This document shows positions 27,185 through 37,328 of a DNA stretch of 64,000 nucleotides, piece after piece (the stretch's first letter is position 1; the number at the start of each line of letters is the position of its first letter). Where the stretch lies: NCBI RefSeq assembly GCF_020164455.1, contig NZ_JAIQWW010000005.1, positions 186,001 to 250,000 of the forward strand, written 5' to 3'. This stretch comes from Phyllobacterium chamaecytisi (GTDB taxonomy: Bacteria; Pseudomonadota; Alphaproteobacteria; Rhizobiales; Rhizobiaceae). The notes under the pieces were generated by a model. It did not search any database. It was not told where the DNA came from and saw only the letters and a list, made by a program, of their open reading frames with translations. Made by a program: the position numbers and the translations under genes.

Positions 27185-27487
27185 CCTTAGAGTGCTCGTC
27201 CAGCACACGCCAATCGTAGTACCGGCAGGGGAACCCTTGGATAAGTAGCCATGATATTTTTGTCTGAAGGTTCGATCGGGACGCTTCAAGGGTGCTGATT
27301 TGCCGGATGGCATTGCTGCTGTGCGTGGTTCGCCAAGCTCACATGAGCGAATTGGGTGGGCTGCAGCGATAAACGCCGGGATTCAGTCCTCGGAATCGCC
27401 TACCAACGCTGGCACTAACGTGGAGGCCGGGACTTCAGAAGCGTTGCCGACACCTTAACCCACCAGAAACTTTATCCACGCCGGGCG

Positions 27488-27503
27488 TGTTTCACGTGAA
27501 TCA
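27488..27503. other. parS-like site at the end of mnmE
   Basis: TGTTTCACGTGAATCA, one mismatch from the ParB-binding consensus. It overlaps the mnmE stop codon region. Confidence 0.8.
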
Positions 27504-28844
27504 TTTGCCGATGCAAAATTGCGAGAAGACAACATCCAGTATATCTTCGACGTCCACATCCCCGGTTATCCTGCCCAACGAATGTGAGGCGCGACGCAAG
27601 TATTCGGCCCGAACTTCCAGGGGCGCCGCTTCGTCGTAAACCGCAGCCGTGACCTCCCGGATGGTTTCCGTCAGAAGTTCCATGTGCCGGCGACGTGTGG
27701 GCAATGGGTCAGAGAGATTACCCGCAGCAAGAGCTGCCCGTTTGGTGAGCGCCTCCAACAAATCATCCAGTCCTTCCCCGGTTCGGGTGGAGATAACCAG
27801 ATCATATTTGGCAGCCGCCGAAGGCGACGCGAGATCGGATTTCGTGCCAAGACGGAGTGTTACGCTATCTGCAACATCGTCCAGCGCGGGCGCTACCGGG
27901 TTTGATAGATCGGTTAACGTAATTACCAGATCCGCTACGGACGCCTGTTCTCGAGCGCGGTCGATCCCGATTCTCTCGACCTTTCCCTCGGTTTCGCGCA
28001 AGCCGGCCGTATCGGTGACCAGCACAGGAAGTCCGTTCAGATCGAGTTTGATCTCGATCAGGTCCCGCGTCGTTCCAGGCTCGTCAGATACTATGGCAAC
28101 ATCGCGACCTGCCAGCGCATTAAGAAGGCTGGATTTGCCCGCATTCGGCGCCCCGACGATAACCACGCGAAAACCGTCGCGGACCATCGCACCACGTTTT
28201 CCATCTGCAACATGCTTACCCACGCGATCGGCCAAACCGCGCATCGACTGCCAGACCTGATCGGAGACCGATCCCGGGACATCCGATTCATCAGCAAAAT
28301 CGAGCTCGGCTTCGATCAGAGCGCGCGCACGTATCAGTTCAGTGCGCCAGGAGGCATAGAGAGTTGCTTGGGCCCCCGAAGATATCTGTAGCGCAAGCTT
28401 GCGTTGGCCGTCGGTCTCCGCCGCAATCAAGTCGGCGAGGCCCTCAGCCACCGTCAGGTCGAATTTGCCATTGGCAAAAGCTCGGCGGGTAAACTCTCCC
28501 GCCTCCGCCAACCGGCAACCTTCAAATTTGTACAACGCAGTAATCATAGCGTCCACAACGGCCTTGCCCCCATGAAGATGGAGTTCAGCGCAATCTTCGC
28601 CGGTAAAGCTCGCCGGCGCGGGAAAGAACAGTGCCAGTCCACGATCGATGGGACTGTTCTCTGAATCCCTGAAAGATCGCAAGGCAGCAATCCTCGGCTC
28701 GGGAAGGCCGCCGGATATTGTTTCGATAACGAATCGAGTCTGCGGTCCGGAAAGGCGTATAACAGCTACGCCGGAGGGAAGCCTGCCGCTGGAGAGGGCG
28801 AAAATCGTATCGCCAAAAACATGGTTCTGTTTCATTTCATTCAA
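27501..28844 (-). CDS. mnmE: tRNA modification GTPase MnmE
   Basis: 447-residue GTPase partner of MnmG in cmnm5U34 synthesis. The N-terminal folate-binding domain includes SSGRLPSGVAVIRLSGP. The GTPase domain has G1 GAPNAGKSSLLNALAG near residue 227, G3 DTAG, and GTKSDLAS in the G4 position. The essential C-terminal motif CIGK (residues 444-447) ends the protein. Normal length. The start could also be the ATG 9 bp downstream, since the ribosome site is weak. It is divergent from the YyaL gene. Confidence 0.96.
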   Translation of the reverse strand: MNEMKQNHVFGDTIFALSSGRLPSGVAVIRLSGPQTRFVIETISGGLPEPRIAALRSFRDSENSPIDRGLALFFPAPASFTGEDCAELHLHGGKAVVDAMITALYKFEGCRLAEAGEFTRRAFANGKFDLTVAEGLADLIAAETDGQRKLALQISSGAQATLYASWRTELIRARALIEAELDFADESDVPGSVSDQVWQSMRGLADRVGKHVADGKRGAMVRDGFRVVIVGAPNAGKSSLLNALAGRDVAIVSDEPGTTRDLIEIKLDLNGLPVLVTDTAGLRETEGKVERIGIDRAREQASVADLVITLTDLSNPVAPALDDVADSVTLRLGTKSDLASPSAAAKYDLVISTRTGEGLDDLLEALTKRAALAAGNLSDPLPTRRRHMELLTETIREVTAAVYDEAAPLEVRAEYLRRASHSLGRITGDVDVEDILDVVFSQFCIGK

Positions 28845-28908
28845 TCCACGCCTACACTAGGCCTTGATAGACTGTCGCGTTTCATTCGAAAAGGGTGTTG
28901 CAGTTTCG

Positions 28909-30915
28909 ATGTTTGATAAAGCCAATCTGCTCGGCCACGAATCCAGCCCCTATCTGCGCCAGCATGCGACAAACCCTGTCCACTGGCGGCCATGGGGCAA
29001 GCATGCATTGGACGAGGCTCGGGAAGCCGGGAAGCCCATTCTATTATCCGTTGGCTACGCCGCTTGCCATTGGTGCCATGTCATGGCGCATGAGTGTTTC
29101 GAAGACGCTGAAGTCGCAGCACTGATGAACGATCTGTACATCAATGTGAAAGTGGATCGCGAAGAACGACCTGACATCGATCAGATCTATATGGCCGCTC
29201 TCGGTGCGATGGGCCAACAGGGCGGCTGGCCATTGACTATGTTCCTCACGCCGGGAGCGGAGCCCTTCTGGGGCGGGACGTATTTTCCCAAGCACTCCAA
29301 GTATGGCAGGCCGGGCTTCCTTGACGTGCTACGTTCGATCAGCTCAGCCTGGCTTCAGGATCGGACGCGCGTCGAGCAAAATGTCCGGCTGATTACCAAG
29401 CACGTGAGCCGGCGGCTTAACGCCCAAGCAGAGTCCACCCCGATTAATAAAAATCTGTTCGATCAGTTCGCCGCGGATGTTTACAGCATGATCGACCTAG
29501 CCAAGGGAGGCCTATCTGGTGCCCCCAAGTTTCCAAATGCTCCCTTCATGGATACTTTGTGGCTCTCCTGGCTACGAAATGGCGAGATAGCACATCGGGA
29601 TGCATTTCTAACCAGTCTGAAAACAATGCTTCAAGGCGGGATTTACGATCATCTAGGCGGCGGATTATCGCGCTATTCAGTCGATGAGGATTGGCTGGTG
29701 CCGCACTTCGAAAAGATGCTCTACGACAATGCGCAGCTCATCCGCCACGCCACATACGCATATGCCCAGACCCAAGATGAATTGTTCCGTATCCGAATCG
29801 AAGAAACGGTCGGGTGGCTGCAGCGGGAAATGCTTATCGACGGACGCTTTGCTTCCAGTCTTGACGCTGACAGCGAAGGGGAGGAGGGTCGCTTCTATGT
29901 CTGGGAGGCTGCCCAAATCCCTGATGAACCAGAATTCCAGACTTTCTGCCAAGTCTATGATGTGCACGAGGAGGGGAACTGGGAGGGAAAGACGATTCTC
30001 AATCGCCTCCACGCTCTCGACAGCCTCGATGCCGACGTTGAACGACAACTGGCCGGCGCAAGGCAGAGGCTCTTTTCCATACGGGAGAAACGTGTCCGCC
30101 CCGGACGGGATGATAAAGCACTAACCGATTGGAACGGTCTGATGATCCGCGCGCTCGCAGAAGCTGCACCCGCATTCGATCGGCCGGATTGGTTGCAACT
30201 AGGCGCAACAGCTTATCGTTCCATATCCGAATCGACTGTGGATGGGCGGCTTCCACATTCGGTCCTCGGTGAATCGAAACTGTTTCCAGGGCTATCATCA
30301 GACTATGCCTCAATGATCAACGCGGCTCTATCGCTCTATGAGGCGACGCAGGAAAAGCCATATATCAAGGATGCGCAGCATTGGCTGACAATGCTGAACA
30401 AATGGCACAAGACCGAAGACGGTAACTATGCCCTTAGCGCTTCTGACAGCGCGGATGTCATCATTCGCGTGCGCGGCGATCAGGATGAGGCAATACCCAG
30501 CGCCACCAGCCAGGTCATCGAAGCGATGGCGCGGCTGGCGACGGTCGCGGGAGATGAGGAACTTCGGCAGAATGCGGAACGTATTGCTGAGAATGCGTTG
30601 GGCCGGGTGATCCAACAGCGTTACGGACAGGCTGGGGTTTTCAACAGCGCCAACCTTCTGCTTGAGCCGTTGAAACTGGTTATCGTTGCGCCGGAGATAG
30701 ACCATCCCCTTATGAAACTGGCGGCTCACACACCTGACCCACGCCGTACCGATATATGGATTGAGTTTCGCAAAGGCGAAAAGATGGAACTCGTTCCGGG
30801 CGCCGGCGAAGTCACAATAAACAAACCCGCAGCCTATTTGTGCCGCGGGTTCGTCTGTCTTGCACCAGTGGAGACAACCGAAGCGCTTCAAGCACTGCTT
30901 CGGCCAAATCCTTAA
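28909..30915 (+). CDS. Thioredoxin-domain protein of the YyaL/DUF255 (spermatogenesis-associated 20) family
   Basis: 668 residues. The N-terminal thioredoxin-like DUF255 domain starts SPYLRQHATNPVHWRPW and includes the motif SVGYAACHWCHVMAHECFED with a CxxC pair near residue 55. The rest is an (alpha/alpha)6 toroid related to N-acylglucosamine 2-epimerase and cellobiose-epimerase folds (GLSRYSVDEDWLVPHFEKML). Its biochemical role is uncertain. The frame extends to 28864 but MFDKANLLGHESSP at 28909 fits the family. It converges on rho with a 3-bp gap. Confidence 0.88.
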   Translation: MFDKANLLGHESSPYLRQHATNPVHWRPWGKHALDEAREAGKPILLSVGYAACHWCHVMAHECFEDAEVAALMNDLYINVKVDREERPDIDQIYMAALGAMGQQGGWPLTMFLTPGAEPFWGGTYFPKHSKYGRPGFLDVLRSISSAWLQDRTRVEQNVRLITKHVSRRLNAQAESTPINKNLFDQFAADVYSMIDLAKGGLSGAPKFPNAPFMDTLWLSWLRNGEIAHRDAFLTSLKTMLQGGIYDHLGGGLSRYSVDEDWLVPHFEKMLYDNAQLIRHATYAYAQTQDELFRIRIEETVGWLQREMLIDGRFASSLDADSEGEEGRFYVWEAAQIPDEPEFQTFCQVYDVHEEGNWEGKTILNRLHALDSLDADVERQLAGARQRLFSIREKRVRPGRDDKALTDWNGLMIRALAEAAPAFDRPDWLQLGATAYRSISESTVDGRLPHSVLGESKLFPGLSSDYASMINAALSLYEATQEKPYIKDAQHWLTMLNKWHKTEDGNYALSASDSADVIIRVRGDQDEAIPSATSQVIEAMARLATVAGDEELRQNAERIAENALGRVIQQRYGQAGVFNSANLLLEPLKLVIVAPEIDHPLMKLAAHTPDPRRTDIWIEFRKGEKMELVPGAGEVTINKPAAYLCRGFVCLAPVETTEALQALLRPNP

Positions 30916-30918
30916 ACG

Positions 30919-32184
30919 TTACGTATTCATCGAATCGAAGAATTCGCCATTGGTCTTGGTCTGCTTGAGCTTGTCGATAAGGAACTCGATCGCATCTGTC
31001 GTGCCCATGGGAGCGAGAATACGGCGCAGAACGAAAATCTTCTGCAGATCCTGACGCGGCACGAGAAGGTCTTCCTTACGCGTACCGGATTTCAGAATAT
31101 CCATGGACGGGAAGATGCGCTTGTCGGCGACCTTGCGGTCGAGCACGATTTCGGAGTTGCCGGTACCCTTGAACTCTTCGAAGATGACTTCATCCATACG
31201 GCTGCCCGTGTCGATCAGCGCTGTCGCGATAATTGTCAGCGAACCGCCTTCTTCGATATTACGCGCGGCACCAAAGAAACGCTTCGGCCTCTGCAGGGCA
31301 TTGGCGTCGACACCACCGGTCAATACCTTACCGGATGACGGCACCACAGTATTGTAGGCGCGGCCAAGCCGGGTAATCGAGTCGAGCAGAATGACCACAT
31401 CGCGGCCATGTTCGACAAGACGCTTTGCCTTCTCGATAACCATCTCCGCGACCTGTACGTGGCGTGACGCGGGCTCATCGAAAGTAGACGACACGACTTC
31501 GCCCTTCACCGAGCGCTGCATGTCGGTCACTTCTTCCGGACGTTCGTCGATCAGAAGCACGATAAGATAGCATTCCGGATGATTGGCAGTGATCGAATGC
31601 GCAATATTCTGCAAGAGTACGGTTTTACCCGTGCGGGGCGGTGCAACAATCAGTCCACGCTGGCCTTTGCCAAGTGGCGCGACCAGATCGATGACGCGAG
31701 CGGAAAGATCCTTGGTGGTAGGATTCTCCAATTCCATCTTGAAGCGTTCATTTGGATAGAGCGGCGTCAGATTGTCAAAATGGATCTTGTGGCGGATTTT
31801 TTCCGGATCTTCGAAGTTGATGGTATTAACCTTGAGAAGGGCGAAATAGCGCTCACCTTCCTTCGGTCCGCGGATCGGGCCTTCCACTGTATCGCCTGTT
31901 TTCAGCGAAAAACGCCGGATCTGCGATGGTGAAATATAGATGTCATCGGGGCCCGGCAGATAATTGGCATTGGCGGAGCGCATGAAGCCGAAGCCATCCT
32001 GCAAAATCTCGACCACGCCTTCGCCGATGATTTCTACCTCCTGCGAGGCTAGTTTTTTCAAGATCGCAAACATCAATTCCTGTTTGCGCATGACGCTGGC
32101 GTTTTCAACCTCGAGCGATTCGGCAAAGGCGAGAAGGTCAACCGCGGTCTTGTTCTTGAGTTCTTGTAGTTTCATTTCCTGCAT
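30919..32184 (-). CDS. rho: Transcription termination factor Rho
   Basis: 421-residue RNA-dependent hexameric helicase. It has the N-terminal Rho-N/helical part ([19 protein letters not shown]), the cold-shock-like primary RNA site ([20 protein letters not shown]), Walker [13 protein letters not shown], and the Q- and R-loop region [15 protein letters not shown]. It is the usual size. In alphaproteobacteria rho commonly stands next to hemJ-hemE near oriC, as here. The 197 bp upstream may hold the leader, but no structure was assigned. Confidence 0.97.
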   Translation of the reverse strand: MQEMKLQELKNKTAVDLLAFAESLEVENASVMRKQELMFAILKKLASQEVEIIGEGVVEILQDGFGFMRSANANYLPGPDDIYISPSQIRRFSLKTGDTVEGPIRGPKEGERYFALLKVNTINFEDPEKIRHKIHFDNLTPLYPNERFKMELENPTTKDLSARVIDLVAPLGKGQRGLIVAPPRTGKTVLLQNIAHSITANHPECYLIVLLIDERPEEVTDMQRSVKGEVVSSTFDEPASRHVQVAEMVIEKAKRLVEHGRDVVILLDSITRLGRAYNTVVPSSGKVLTGGVDANALQRPKRFFGAARNIEEGGSLTIIATALIDTGSRMDEVIFEEFKGTGNSEIVLDRKVADKRIFPSMDILKSGTRKEDLLVPRQDLQKIFVLRRILAPMGTTDAIEFLIDKLKQTKTNGEFFDSMNT

Positions 32185-32381
32185 GTGTGCGGAACTCTTA
32201 ATTCTATTGGTGTGAAATGGGAAAGGGAAATGACGATGCCTGAATGCAGTGCCACTAAAAATGGCCGAAGATTGCTGTGGCGGTATTTCCGGAGAGGAGG
32301 CCCTTGTCTAGCCAATCATGGCCATAAGGGCAAGAGATTTCATCAGTGGTATTGATCACTGACTAAAATTTTTATTATCGA

Positions 32382-32921
32382 TCAAAATGGCTTTATGATG
32401 ACCATGATCACAATAATGATCATCAGCATGGTCGGTACCTCATTCATCATACGCCAGAAGCGAACCGTCTTCACGTTTCGATCCTCTGCAAATAGCCGTA
32501 CCGCCTTGGAAAAATACCCATGCACGCCCGAAAGAATGAGAACAGATAGAAACTTGACGTGAAACCAGCCATCCATATACGCGGCCGATTGCCAGGCAAG
32601 CCACAGCCCCGCGAGCCAGGTCACCCCCATGGCGGGATCGATGATCGCCTTCAACAGGCGATTTTCCATCACCTTGAAGGTTTCGGATTGAACTGAACCC
32701 GGTTCGGCAGCGCAGTGATAAACAAACAATCGCGGCAAATAGAGCATGCCAGCCATCCACGAGATAACGGCTATGACATGGATCGCTTTAACCCATGGAT
32801 AGGCGCCACCGGGATACAGGAAGACCAGCGTGATGACACAAAGCGCCACAGCCGCAGCGATCAACCGCGGCAGAACCGGAATTTTCTTCGATTCCGCATT
32901 GGTCAATTTGATATCGCTCAT
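32382..32921 (-). CDS. hemJ: Protoporphyrinogen IX oxidase HemJ
   Basis: 179-residue membrane protein catalysing protoporphyrinogen IX to protoporphyrin IX, the penultimate haem step, in bacteria lacking HemG/HemY. Four to five helices: LPRLIAAAVALCVITLVFLY, WVKAIHVIAVISWMAGMLYL with the conserved His for haem, MGVTWLAGLWLAWQ, FHVKFLSVLILSGVHGYFSK and MLMIIIVIMVIIKPF. The frame extends to 33188 but MSDIKLTNAESKK at 32921 is the natural start. It lies 23 bp downstream of hemE on the same strand, so both haem genes probably form one transcript. Confidence 0.92.
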   Translation of the reverse strand: MSDIKLTNAESKKIPVLPRLIAAAVALCVITLVFLYPGGAYPWVKAIHVIAVISWMAGMLYLPRLFVYHCAAEPGSVQSETFKVMENRLLKAIIDPAMGVTWLAGLWLAWQSAAYMDGWFHVKFLSVLILSGVHGYFSKAVRLFAEDRNVKTVRFWRMMNEVPTMLMIIIVIMVIIKPF

Positions 32922-32944
32922 ACTGCTTGGCCTACCCTTGAGAA

Positions 32945-33979
32945 TCAGGTCCGGATCGTGGCCTGACGTACGCGGTTTACCATCTGCTCGACATGGGACA
33001 CCGGCGCATCCGGTGTAATGCCATGACCCAGATTGAAGATCAGTGGTCCCTGACCCAACGCATCCAGAATAGCATCGATGCCATCGTCCAGAGCCCGACC
33101 ACCAGCAACGACCCGCAAGGGATCGAGATTGCCCTGAACTGCGCCACCACCCTGCAATGAAGAGGCCATGGAAAGCGGCACTGACCAATCCAGTCCGAGT
33201 GCGGTGACACCGGTACGCTCCCGATAATTCACATAAAGCGCACCCGCGCCCTTGGGAAACCCGATAATCGGAACATCCGGATGGACTTCGCGAACCTTTT
33301 TAACGATCGCCGCAACAGGCGCCACGCAAAACTGCTCGAAGCAGGCTTCATCGAGAACACCAGACCAGGAATCGAAAATCTGCACCGCATCGGCACCCGC
33401 ATCAATCTGACGGATGAGGTATTCAGCGGACACATCAGCGAGCTCGTCCAGTAGCTTTTGAAATGCCTCCGGGTTGCGATAGGCAAAAAGTCGGGCGGGA
33501 GCCTGATCCGGTGTGCCATGTCCGGCAATCATATAGGTCGCCACCGTCCAAGGCGCCCCACAGAAGCCAAGCAAGGTTGTCTCGGTAGGGAGTTGCCGCC
33601 GTAGCAGCCGCACGGTCTCATAGACAGGCTCCAGGCGATCAGCAGCGCCTTTCGATTCCAGCCAGAATATCCCGTCCTTGTCGATCGGGGTCATCAGTGG
33701 GCCCCGTCCTTCCTCAAAACGAAGATCGCGCCCGAGCGCGTGCGGGACAACCAGAATGTCAGAAAACAAAATTGCCGCATCGAAACCAAAACGGCGAATA
33801 GGCTGCATGGTTACTTCGACAGCCAAGTCTGGCGAATAGCACAGGTCGAGAAAGCTGCCAGCGTTCTTTCGTACTTCTCGATATTCGGGAAGATAGCGCC
33901 CCGCTTGGCGCATCATCCAGATTGGTGGAGGAAAGACAGTCTCGCCTCCAAGGACTTTCATCACTTTGCGAACCATCAT
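32945..33979 (-). CDS. hemE: Uroporphyrinogen decarboxylase
   Basis: Decarboxylates the four acetates of uroporphyrinogen III to coproporphyrinogen III. 344 aa. Signature [18 protein letters not shown] carries the substrate-binding Arg residues, and [18 protein letters not shown] and the C-terminal [13 protein letters not shown] follow. GGGAGTG lies at suitable distance before ATG 33979. The gene borders the proposed oriC on its upstream side, as in Caulobacter and Brucella, where hemE-oriC linkage is a landmark. Confidence 0.97.
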   Translation of the reverse strand: MMVRKVMKVLGGETVFPPPIWMMRQAGRYLPEYREVRKNAGSFLDLCYSPDLAVEVTMQPIRRFGFDAAILFSDILVVPHALGRDLRFEEGRGPLMTPIDKDGIFWLESKGAADRLEPVYETVRLLRRQLPTETTLLGFCGAPWTVATYMIAGHGTPDQAPARLFAYRNPEAFQKLLDELADVSAEYLIRQIDAGADAVQIFDSWSGVLDEACFEQFCVAPVAAIVKKVREVHPDVPIIGFPKGAGALYVNYRERTGVTALGLDWSVPLSMASSLQGGGAVQGNLDPLRVVAGGRALDDGIDAILDALGQGPLIFNLGHGITPDAPVSHVEQMVNRVRQATIRT

Positions 33980-34376
33980 TGGTCACTCCCAGTCTGTCTT
34001 ACAAAAAAGAAATTTAGATCTAATTGGATTTTCTGATTCTTAGAGTCTGTTTGTAATGGGAATTACCACATTGCCAGAATTTTCCCACAACGAACAATTC
34101 CGGGTTCAATCCAGAATAACTGGAGCAAAGTTCCCAAGGATAGTGGTAAAAATCGATATAAGTCAATAATATCAATTATTTAACTTAGGATCAATTGTGG
34201 ATAATCCTGTGAAAACCATGGGAAAACAGGCGAAAAGTCGCAATAGTCCACAGAATTGTAGAACGATCGGAAAGAGTTCCCACAGGCAGGCTCGCTGTGG
34301 ATGACTTGCCAACAATTCACATGGCTGCCATCACTTGTGGAGGCGCTGGCACTTTGTCCCCAGTCATCAACAAGAC
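33980..34376. other. Putative chromosomal replication origin (oriC)
   Basis: A 397-bp gene-free gap between divergent hemE and the PEP-synthase regulator gene. It has a very AT-rich stretch at 34141-34195 and DnaA boxes on the plus strand: exact TGTGGATAA at 34196-34204 and one-mismatch TGTGGATGA at 34296-34304. Weaker matches are at 34081-34089, 34244-34252 and 34276-34284. Position next to hemE and near parABS matches known alphaproteobacterial origins. A TTAAC half-site (34180-34184) could bind CtrA but lacks a paired half-site. GC skew could not be computed. Confidence 0.8.
34196..34204 (-). promoter_or_regulatory. DnaA box (exact)
   Basis: TGTGGATAA, complement of the consensus TTATCCACA. 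It borders the AT-rich part of the origin region. Confidence 0.85.
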
Positions 34377-35210
34377 ATGGAATTTTCTGTGACGAAACCG
34401 ATAAACTACTTTCATCTTCACATGATCTCTGATGCGACGGGAGAGACTCTCATCGCAGCCGGTCGGGCCGCCGCGGCACAATATGCCCATGCACGGGCGA
34501 TTGAGCATGTCTATCCACTGATAAGGACCGAAAAGCAGATCAAAAGAGTGCTGGAAGGCATAGATGCCGAGCCGGGTATCGTCCTTTACACGATCGTCGA
34601 TCAGCGGCTTGCTGCCATGATCGACGATACTTGCGCGGCAATCGGCGTCCCTTGCGTATCCGTACTCGAACCGGTCCTCACGCTGTTCCAATCGTATCTT
34701 GGCGCTCCGGCGGGACGGCGCGTCGGCGCTCAGCACGTGCTCAATGCAGAATACTTCCAGCGGATTGACGCGCTCAATTTCACAATGGAGCACGATGATG
34801 GCCAGCTCCCCCCGGATATCGAGGAAGCGGACGTCATTCTGATCGGGATTTCACGCACGTCGAAAACGCCAACCAGCATTTATCTCGCCAATCGTGGTAT
34901 CAAGACTGTCAATGTTCCTATCGTTATCGGGGTGCCCATTCCGGACGTTCTAGTGAAATGCGAAAGACCCTTGATTGTCGGATTGGTCGCTTCGGCGGAA
35001 CGTATTTCACAGGTACGTCAGCACCGCGTGCTCGGCGCAGCTCTCAGCTTCGACGCCGACCATTACCTCGATCGCGCCAATATTATCGAAGAACTGACCT
35101 ATGCACGGCAGATTTGCCATCGGCATAGTTGGCCGATGATCGATGTTTCTCGCCGTTCGATTGAAGAAACCGCGGCGGCGGTTCTTGCCCTGCGTTCGCA
35201 GGGGCGGTAA
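34377..35210 (+). CDS. PEP synthase / pyruvate phosphate dikinase regulatory protein (kinase-pyrophosphorylase, DUF299)
   Basis: Bifunctional enzyme that reversibly inactivates pyruvate phosphate dikinase or PEP synthase by threonine phosphorylation using ADP and reactivates it by Pi-dependent dephosphorylation. The motif [18 protein letters not shown] near residue 160 holds the P-loop-like binding site, with [14 protein letters not shown] at the N-terminus and QYRR-like QHRVLG context later. The start is uncertain: ATG 34377 was taken, but GTG 34389 ([11 protein letters not shown]) resembles Brucella homologues. The 277-aa protein is normal in size. It sits right beside oriC and begins a rightward run. 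Confidence 0.92.
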   Translation: MEFSVTKPINYFHLHMISDATGETLIAAGRAAAAQYAHARAIEHVYPLIRTEKQIKRVLEGIDAEPGIVLYTIVDQRLAAMIDDTCAAIGVPCVSVLEPVLTLFQSYLGAPAGRRVGAQHVLNAEYFQRIDALNFTMEHDDGQLPPDIEEADVILIGISRTSKTPTSIYLANRGIKTVNVPIVIGVPIPDVLVKCERPLIVGLVASAERISQVRQHRVLGAALSFDADHYLDRANIIEELTYARQICHRHSWPMIDVSRRSIEETAAAVLALRSQGR

Positions 35211-35238
35211 CGCATCGCTGGTCAAGGGAGAACCAAAC

Positions 35239-35832
35239 ATGGATATCATTCTCGCCTCCAAGAGCCCGTTCCGTGCCACATTGTTGAAAAATGCTGGTAT
35301 TGCTTTCACCGTTCAGTCGGCTGACATCGATGAACGTGCGGTGGAGGCGCCCTTATATGATAGCGGCGCAACGCCAGAAGATGTCGCGCAGATTCTGGCG
35401 GAGGCAAAAGCTCTCGATGTCAGTGAGCGCAACCCTTCCGCATTGGTCATCGGTTCCGATCAGACACTTTCCCTGGGCGATGAGATCCTGCATAAGGCGG
35501 ACGACATGGAAGCGGCTCGCCGGCAATTGCTGAAACTGTCTGGAAAAACGCATCACCTCAACAGCGCGGTCGTTCTCGCCAAGGATGGCCAGACATTGTG
35601 GCGGCACGTGTCGGTCGCACGCATGACTTTGCGCGGTCTCGATCCGGGTTTCATTGGTAGATACCTATCGCGCGTTGGAACTATCGCTTTGCAAAGTGTT
35701 GGCGCTTACCAGATTGAGGACGAAGGCGTTCAGCTGTTCGAAAAGGTCGATGGCGACTATTTCACCATAGTGGGTTTACCGCTTTTACCATTGCTTGCGG
35801 AGTTACGCCGTGAGGGCGCGATAGATGGCTGA
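35239..35832 (+). CDS. Maf-family nucleotide pyrophosphatase
   Basis: 197-residue house-cleaning pyrophosphatase of non-canonical or pyrimidine NTPs. [19 protein letters not shown] is the N-terminal phosphate motif, and [13 protein letters not shown] carries the catalytic acid. [16 protein letters not shown] is the typical later block. The protein is of the YceF/YhdE kind; substrate class is not decided. AGGGAG precedes ATG 35239. It overlaps aroE by 8 bp, suggesting coupling. Confidence 0.92.
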   Translation: MDIILASKSPFRATLLKNAGIAFTVQSADIDERAVEAPLYDSGATPEDVAQILAEAKALDVSERNPSALVIGSDQTLSLGDEILHKADDMEAARRQLLKLSGKTHHLNSAVVLAKDGQTLWRHVSVARMTLRGLDPGFIGRYLSRVGTIALQSVGAYQIEDEGVQLFEKVDGDYFTIVGLPLLPLLAELRREGAIDG

Positions 35833-36682
35833 TCATCCAAAGGCATTTGTGACGGGATTCCCCATTCGCCACTCGCGTTCACCGTTGATCCACGGCTATT
35901 GGCTAAAGAAGTATGGCCTGGAAGGCTCGTATCAGGCCATCGAGATTGCGCCGGAAGGCTTTACTGATTTTGTCCGGAGCATGCAGGACAATGGCTATAC
36001 CGGGGGCAACGTAACAATACCGCACAAGGAGATGGCATTTGCCTTGTGCAAAAAGCGCGAAAGTGCCGCTGAAGATATCGGCGCTGTCAACACGCTGTGG
36101 TTTGAGGATGGGGAGTTGTGGGGTGGTAATACCGATGCCTACGGTTTCCTCGCTAATCTGGATGCCCTCGGCCCAGGCTGGGACAATGGCGATAAAGCGC
36201 TGGTTCTCGGCGCCGGCGGTGCCAGTCGTGCAGTCGTTTATGCGCTGAAGCAGCGAGGATTTAATGAGATCCGCATAGTCAATCGCACGGTGGACCGAGC
36301 GCAGGCACTTGCGGATCGCTTTGGGCACGGCATTAGCGCGCACGGATGGCGGGCAATTCCCGAGTTGCTGCAAGACGCCACATTCATTGTCAACACGACG
36401 TCACTGGGCATGGAAGGCGAGGATGATCTGACCTTTGATCTGTCGTCCGCAAATGCAAATGCCTTGTTGACCGACATTGTCTATGTTCCGCTGGAAACAC
36501 CGCTGCTGAAGGCCGCGCGGGCGCATGGGCTGAGAACGGTGGACGGTCTTGGCATGTTGTTGCACCAGGCTGTTCCCGGTTTCAAACATTGGTTTGGTGC
36601 CCCACCGGAAGTCACGCCGGAACTGCGAGCACTTATTCTTGCCGATATGGACAGACCAACCCACGGTGGGAAGTTCACATGA
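35825..36682 (+). CDS. aroE: Shikimate dehydrogenase
   Basis: Reduces 3-dehydroshikimate to shikimate with NADPH in aromatic amino-acid synthesis. 285 aa. The shikimate-binding [17 protein letters not shown], the catalytic Lys in NVTIPHKE, the NADP motif [19 protein letters not shown] and NTTSLGM are all present. It overlaps maf by 8 bp and coaE by 4 bp, so maf-aroE-coaE is one transcription unit. Confidence 0.97.
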   Translation: MADHPKAFVTGFPIRHSRSPLIHGYWLKKYGLEGSYQAIEIAPEGFTDFVRSMQDNGYTGGNVTIPHKEMAFALCKKRESAAEDIGAVNTLWFEDGELWGGNTDAYGFLANLDALGPGWDNGDKALVLGAGGASRAVVYALKQRGFNEIRIVNRTVDRAQALADRFGHGISAHGWRAIPELLQDATFIVNTTSLGMEGEDDLTFDLSSANANALLTDIVYVPLETPLLKAARAHGLRTVDGLGMLLHQAVPGFKHWFGAPPEVTPELRALILADMDRPTHGGKFT

Positions 36683-37260
36683 TCGTGCTTGGCCTGACGG
36701 GTTCGATCGGCATGGGCAAGTCAACATCCGCTCAGATGTTCATTGACGAAGGCATACCGGTTTACTCGGCAGATGAGACTGTGCATTGGCTTTATTCTGG
36801 TGCGGCCGCTCCATTGATCGAGGCGGCATTCCCTGGAACGACCGAAGACGGCAAGGTGGATCGCACGAAACTTTCCGCCGCGGTCATGGGAAATCCCGTG
36901 GCGCTGAAAAAGCTCGAGACGATTGTCCATCCGCTGGTGCGGGCCGAGGAAAACAGATTTCGAGATGGCGCGCGCGCCAATGGTGCGAAACTGGTTGTCG
37001 TCGATATTCCTTTGCTTTTTGAAACAGGGGCTGAAGACCGGGTTGACAAGATACTCGTCGTTACAGCGCCTGAAGAAGTGCAGAGAAAGCGCGTTCTCGA
37101 ACGCGCCGGCATGACGCCAGACAAGCTGGACGCCATTTTGGCACGCCAGACTCCGGATGCGGAAAAGCGCGCCCGCGCCGATTTCATCATCGACACACGC
37201 CATAATTTTGACGTCACCCGAGATGAAATTCGCAGAATTATCAGTGTGCTCACAGTATAG
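36679..37260 (+). CDS. coaE: Dephospho-CoA kinase
   Basis: Phosphorylates the 3'-hydroxyl of dephospho-CoA, the last CoA step. P-loop [15 protein letters not shown] lies near residue 6, and [11 protein letters not shown]-like DADxxxH is seen as YSADETVH, with [12 protein letters not shown] later. 193 aa. The start was set at ATG 36679 because it overlaps the aroE stop (ATGA) and gives the canonical N-terminus; the frame is open to 36589. CoaA is also in this window at 49.5 kb. Confidence 0.96.
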   Translation: MIVLGLTGSIGMGKSTSAQMFIDEGIPVYSADETVHWLYSGAAAPLIEAAFPGTTEDGKVDRTKLSAAVMGNPVALKKLETIVHPLVRAEENRFRDGARANGAKLVVVDIPLLFETGAEDRVDKILVVTAPEEVQRKRVLERAGMTPDKLDAILARQTPDAEKRARADFIIDTRHNFDVTRDEIRRIISVLTV

Positions 37261-37328
37261 GGGGAAACATCCAGTCCCCACTTGCCCGCATTGGCCAATT
37301 CGTGGAACTTGGACAAAGGGGTGATTCC

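Larger units (their letters stand above)
26869..27500. other. Intergenic region with parS, inverted repeats and a DnaA-box-like site
   Basis: 632 bp without a supported gene. It holds parS at 26949-26964 and at 27488-27503 (the latter overlapping the mnmE stop), an 11-bp perfect inverted repeat GACGGGCGGTC (27042-27052, 27091-27101), a nested hairpin pair GGGAGGC/GCCTCCC (27132-27138, 27178-27184) enclosing GGAATA/TATTCC, and a small hairpin GTGCT/AGCAC (27192-27206). A DnaA-box-like TTATCCACG is at 27472-27480. The frames present are short and lack family motifs. Confidence 0.75.
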
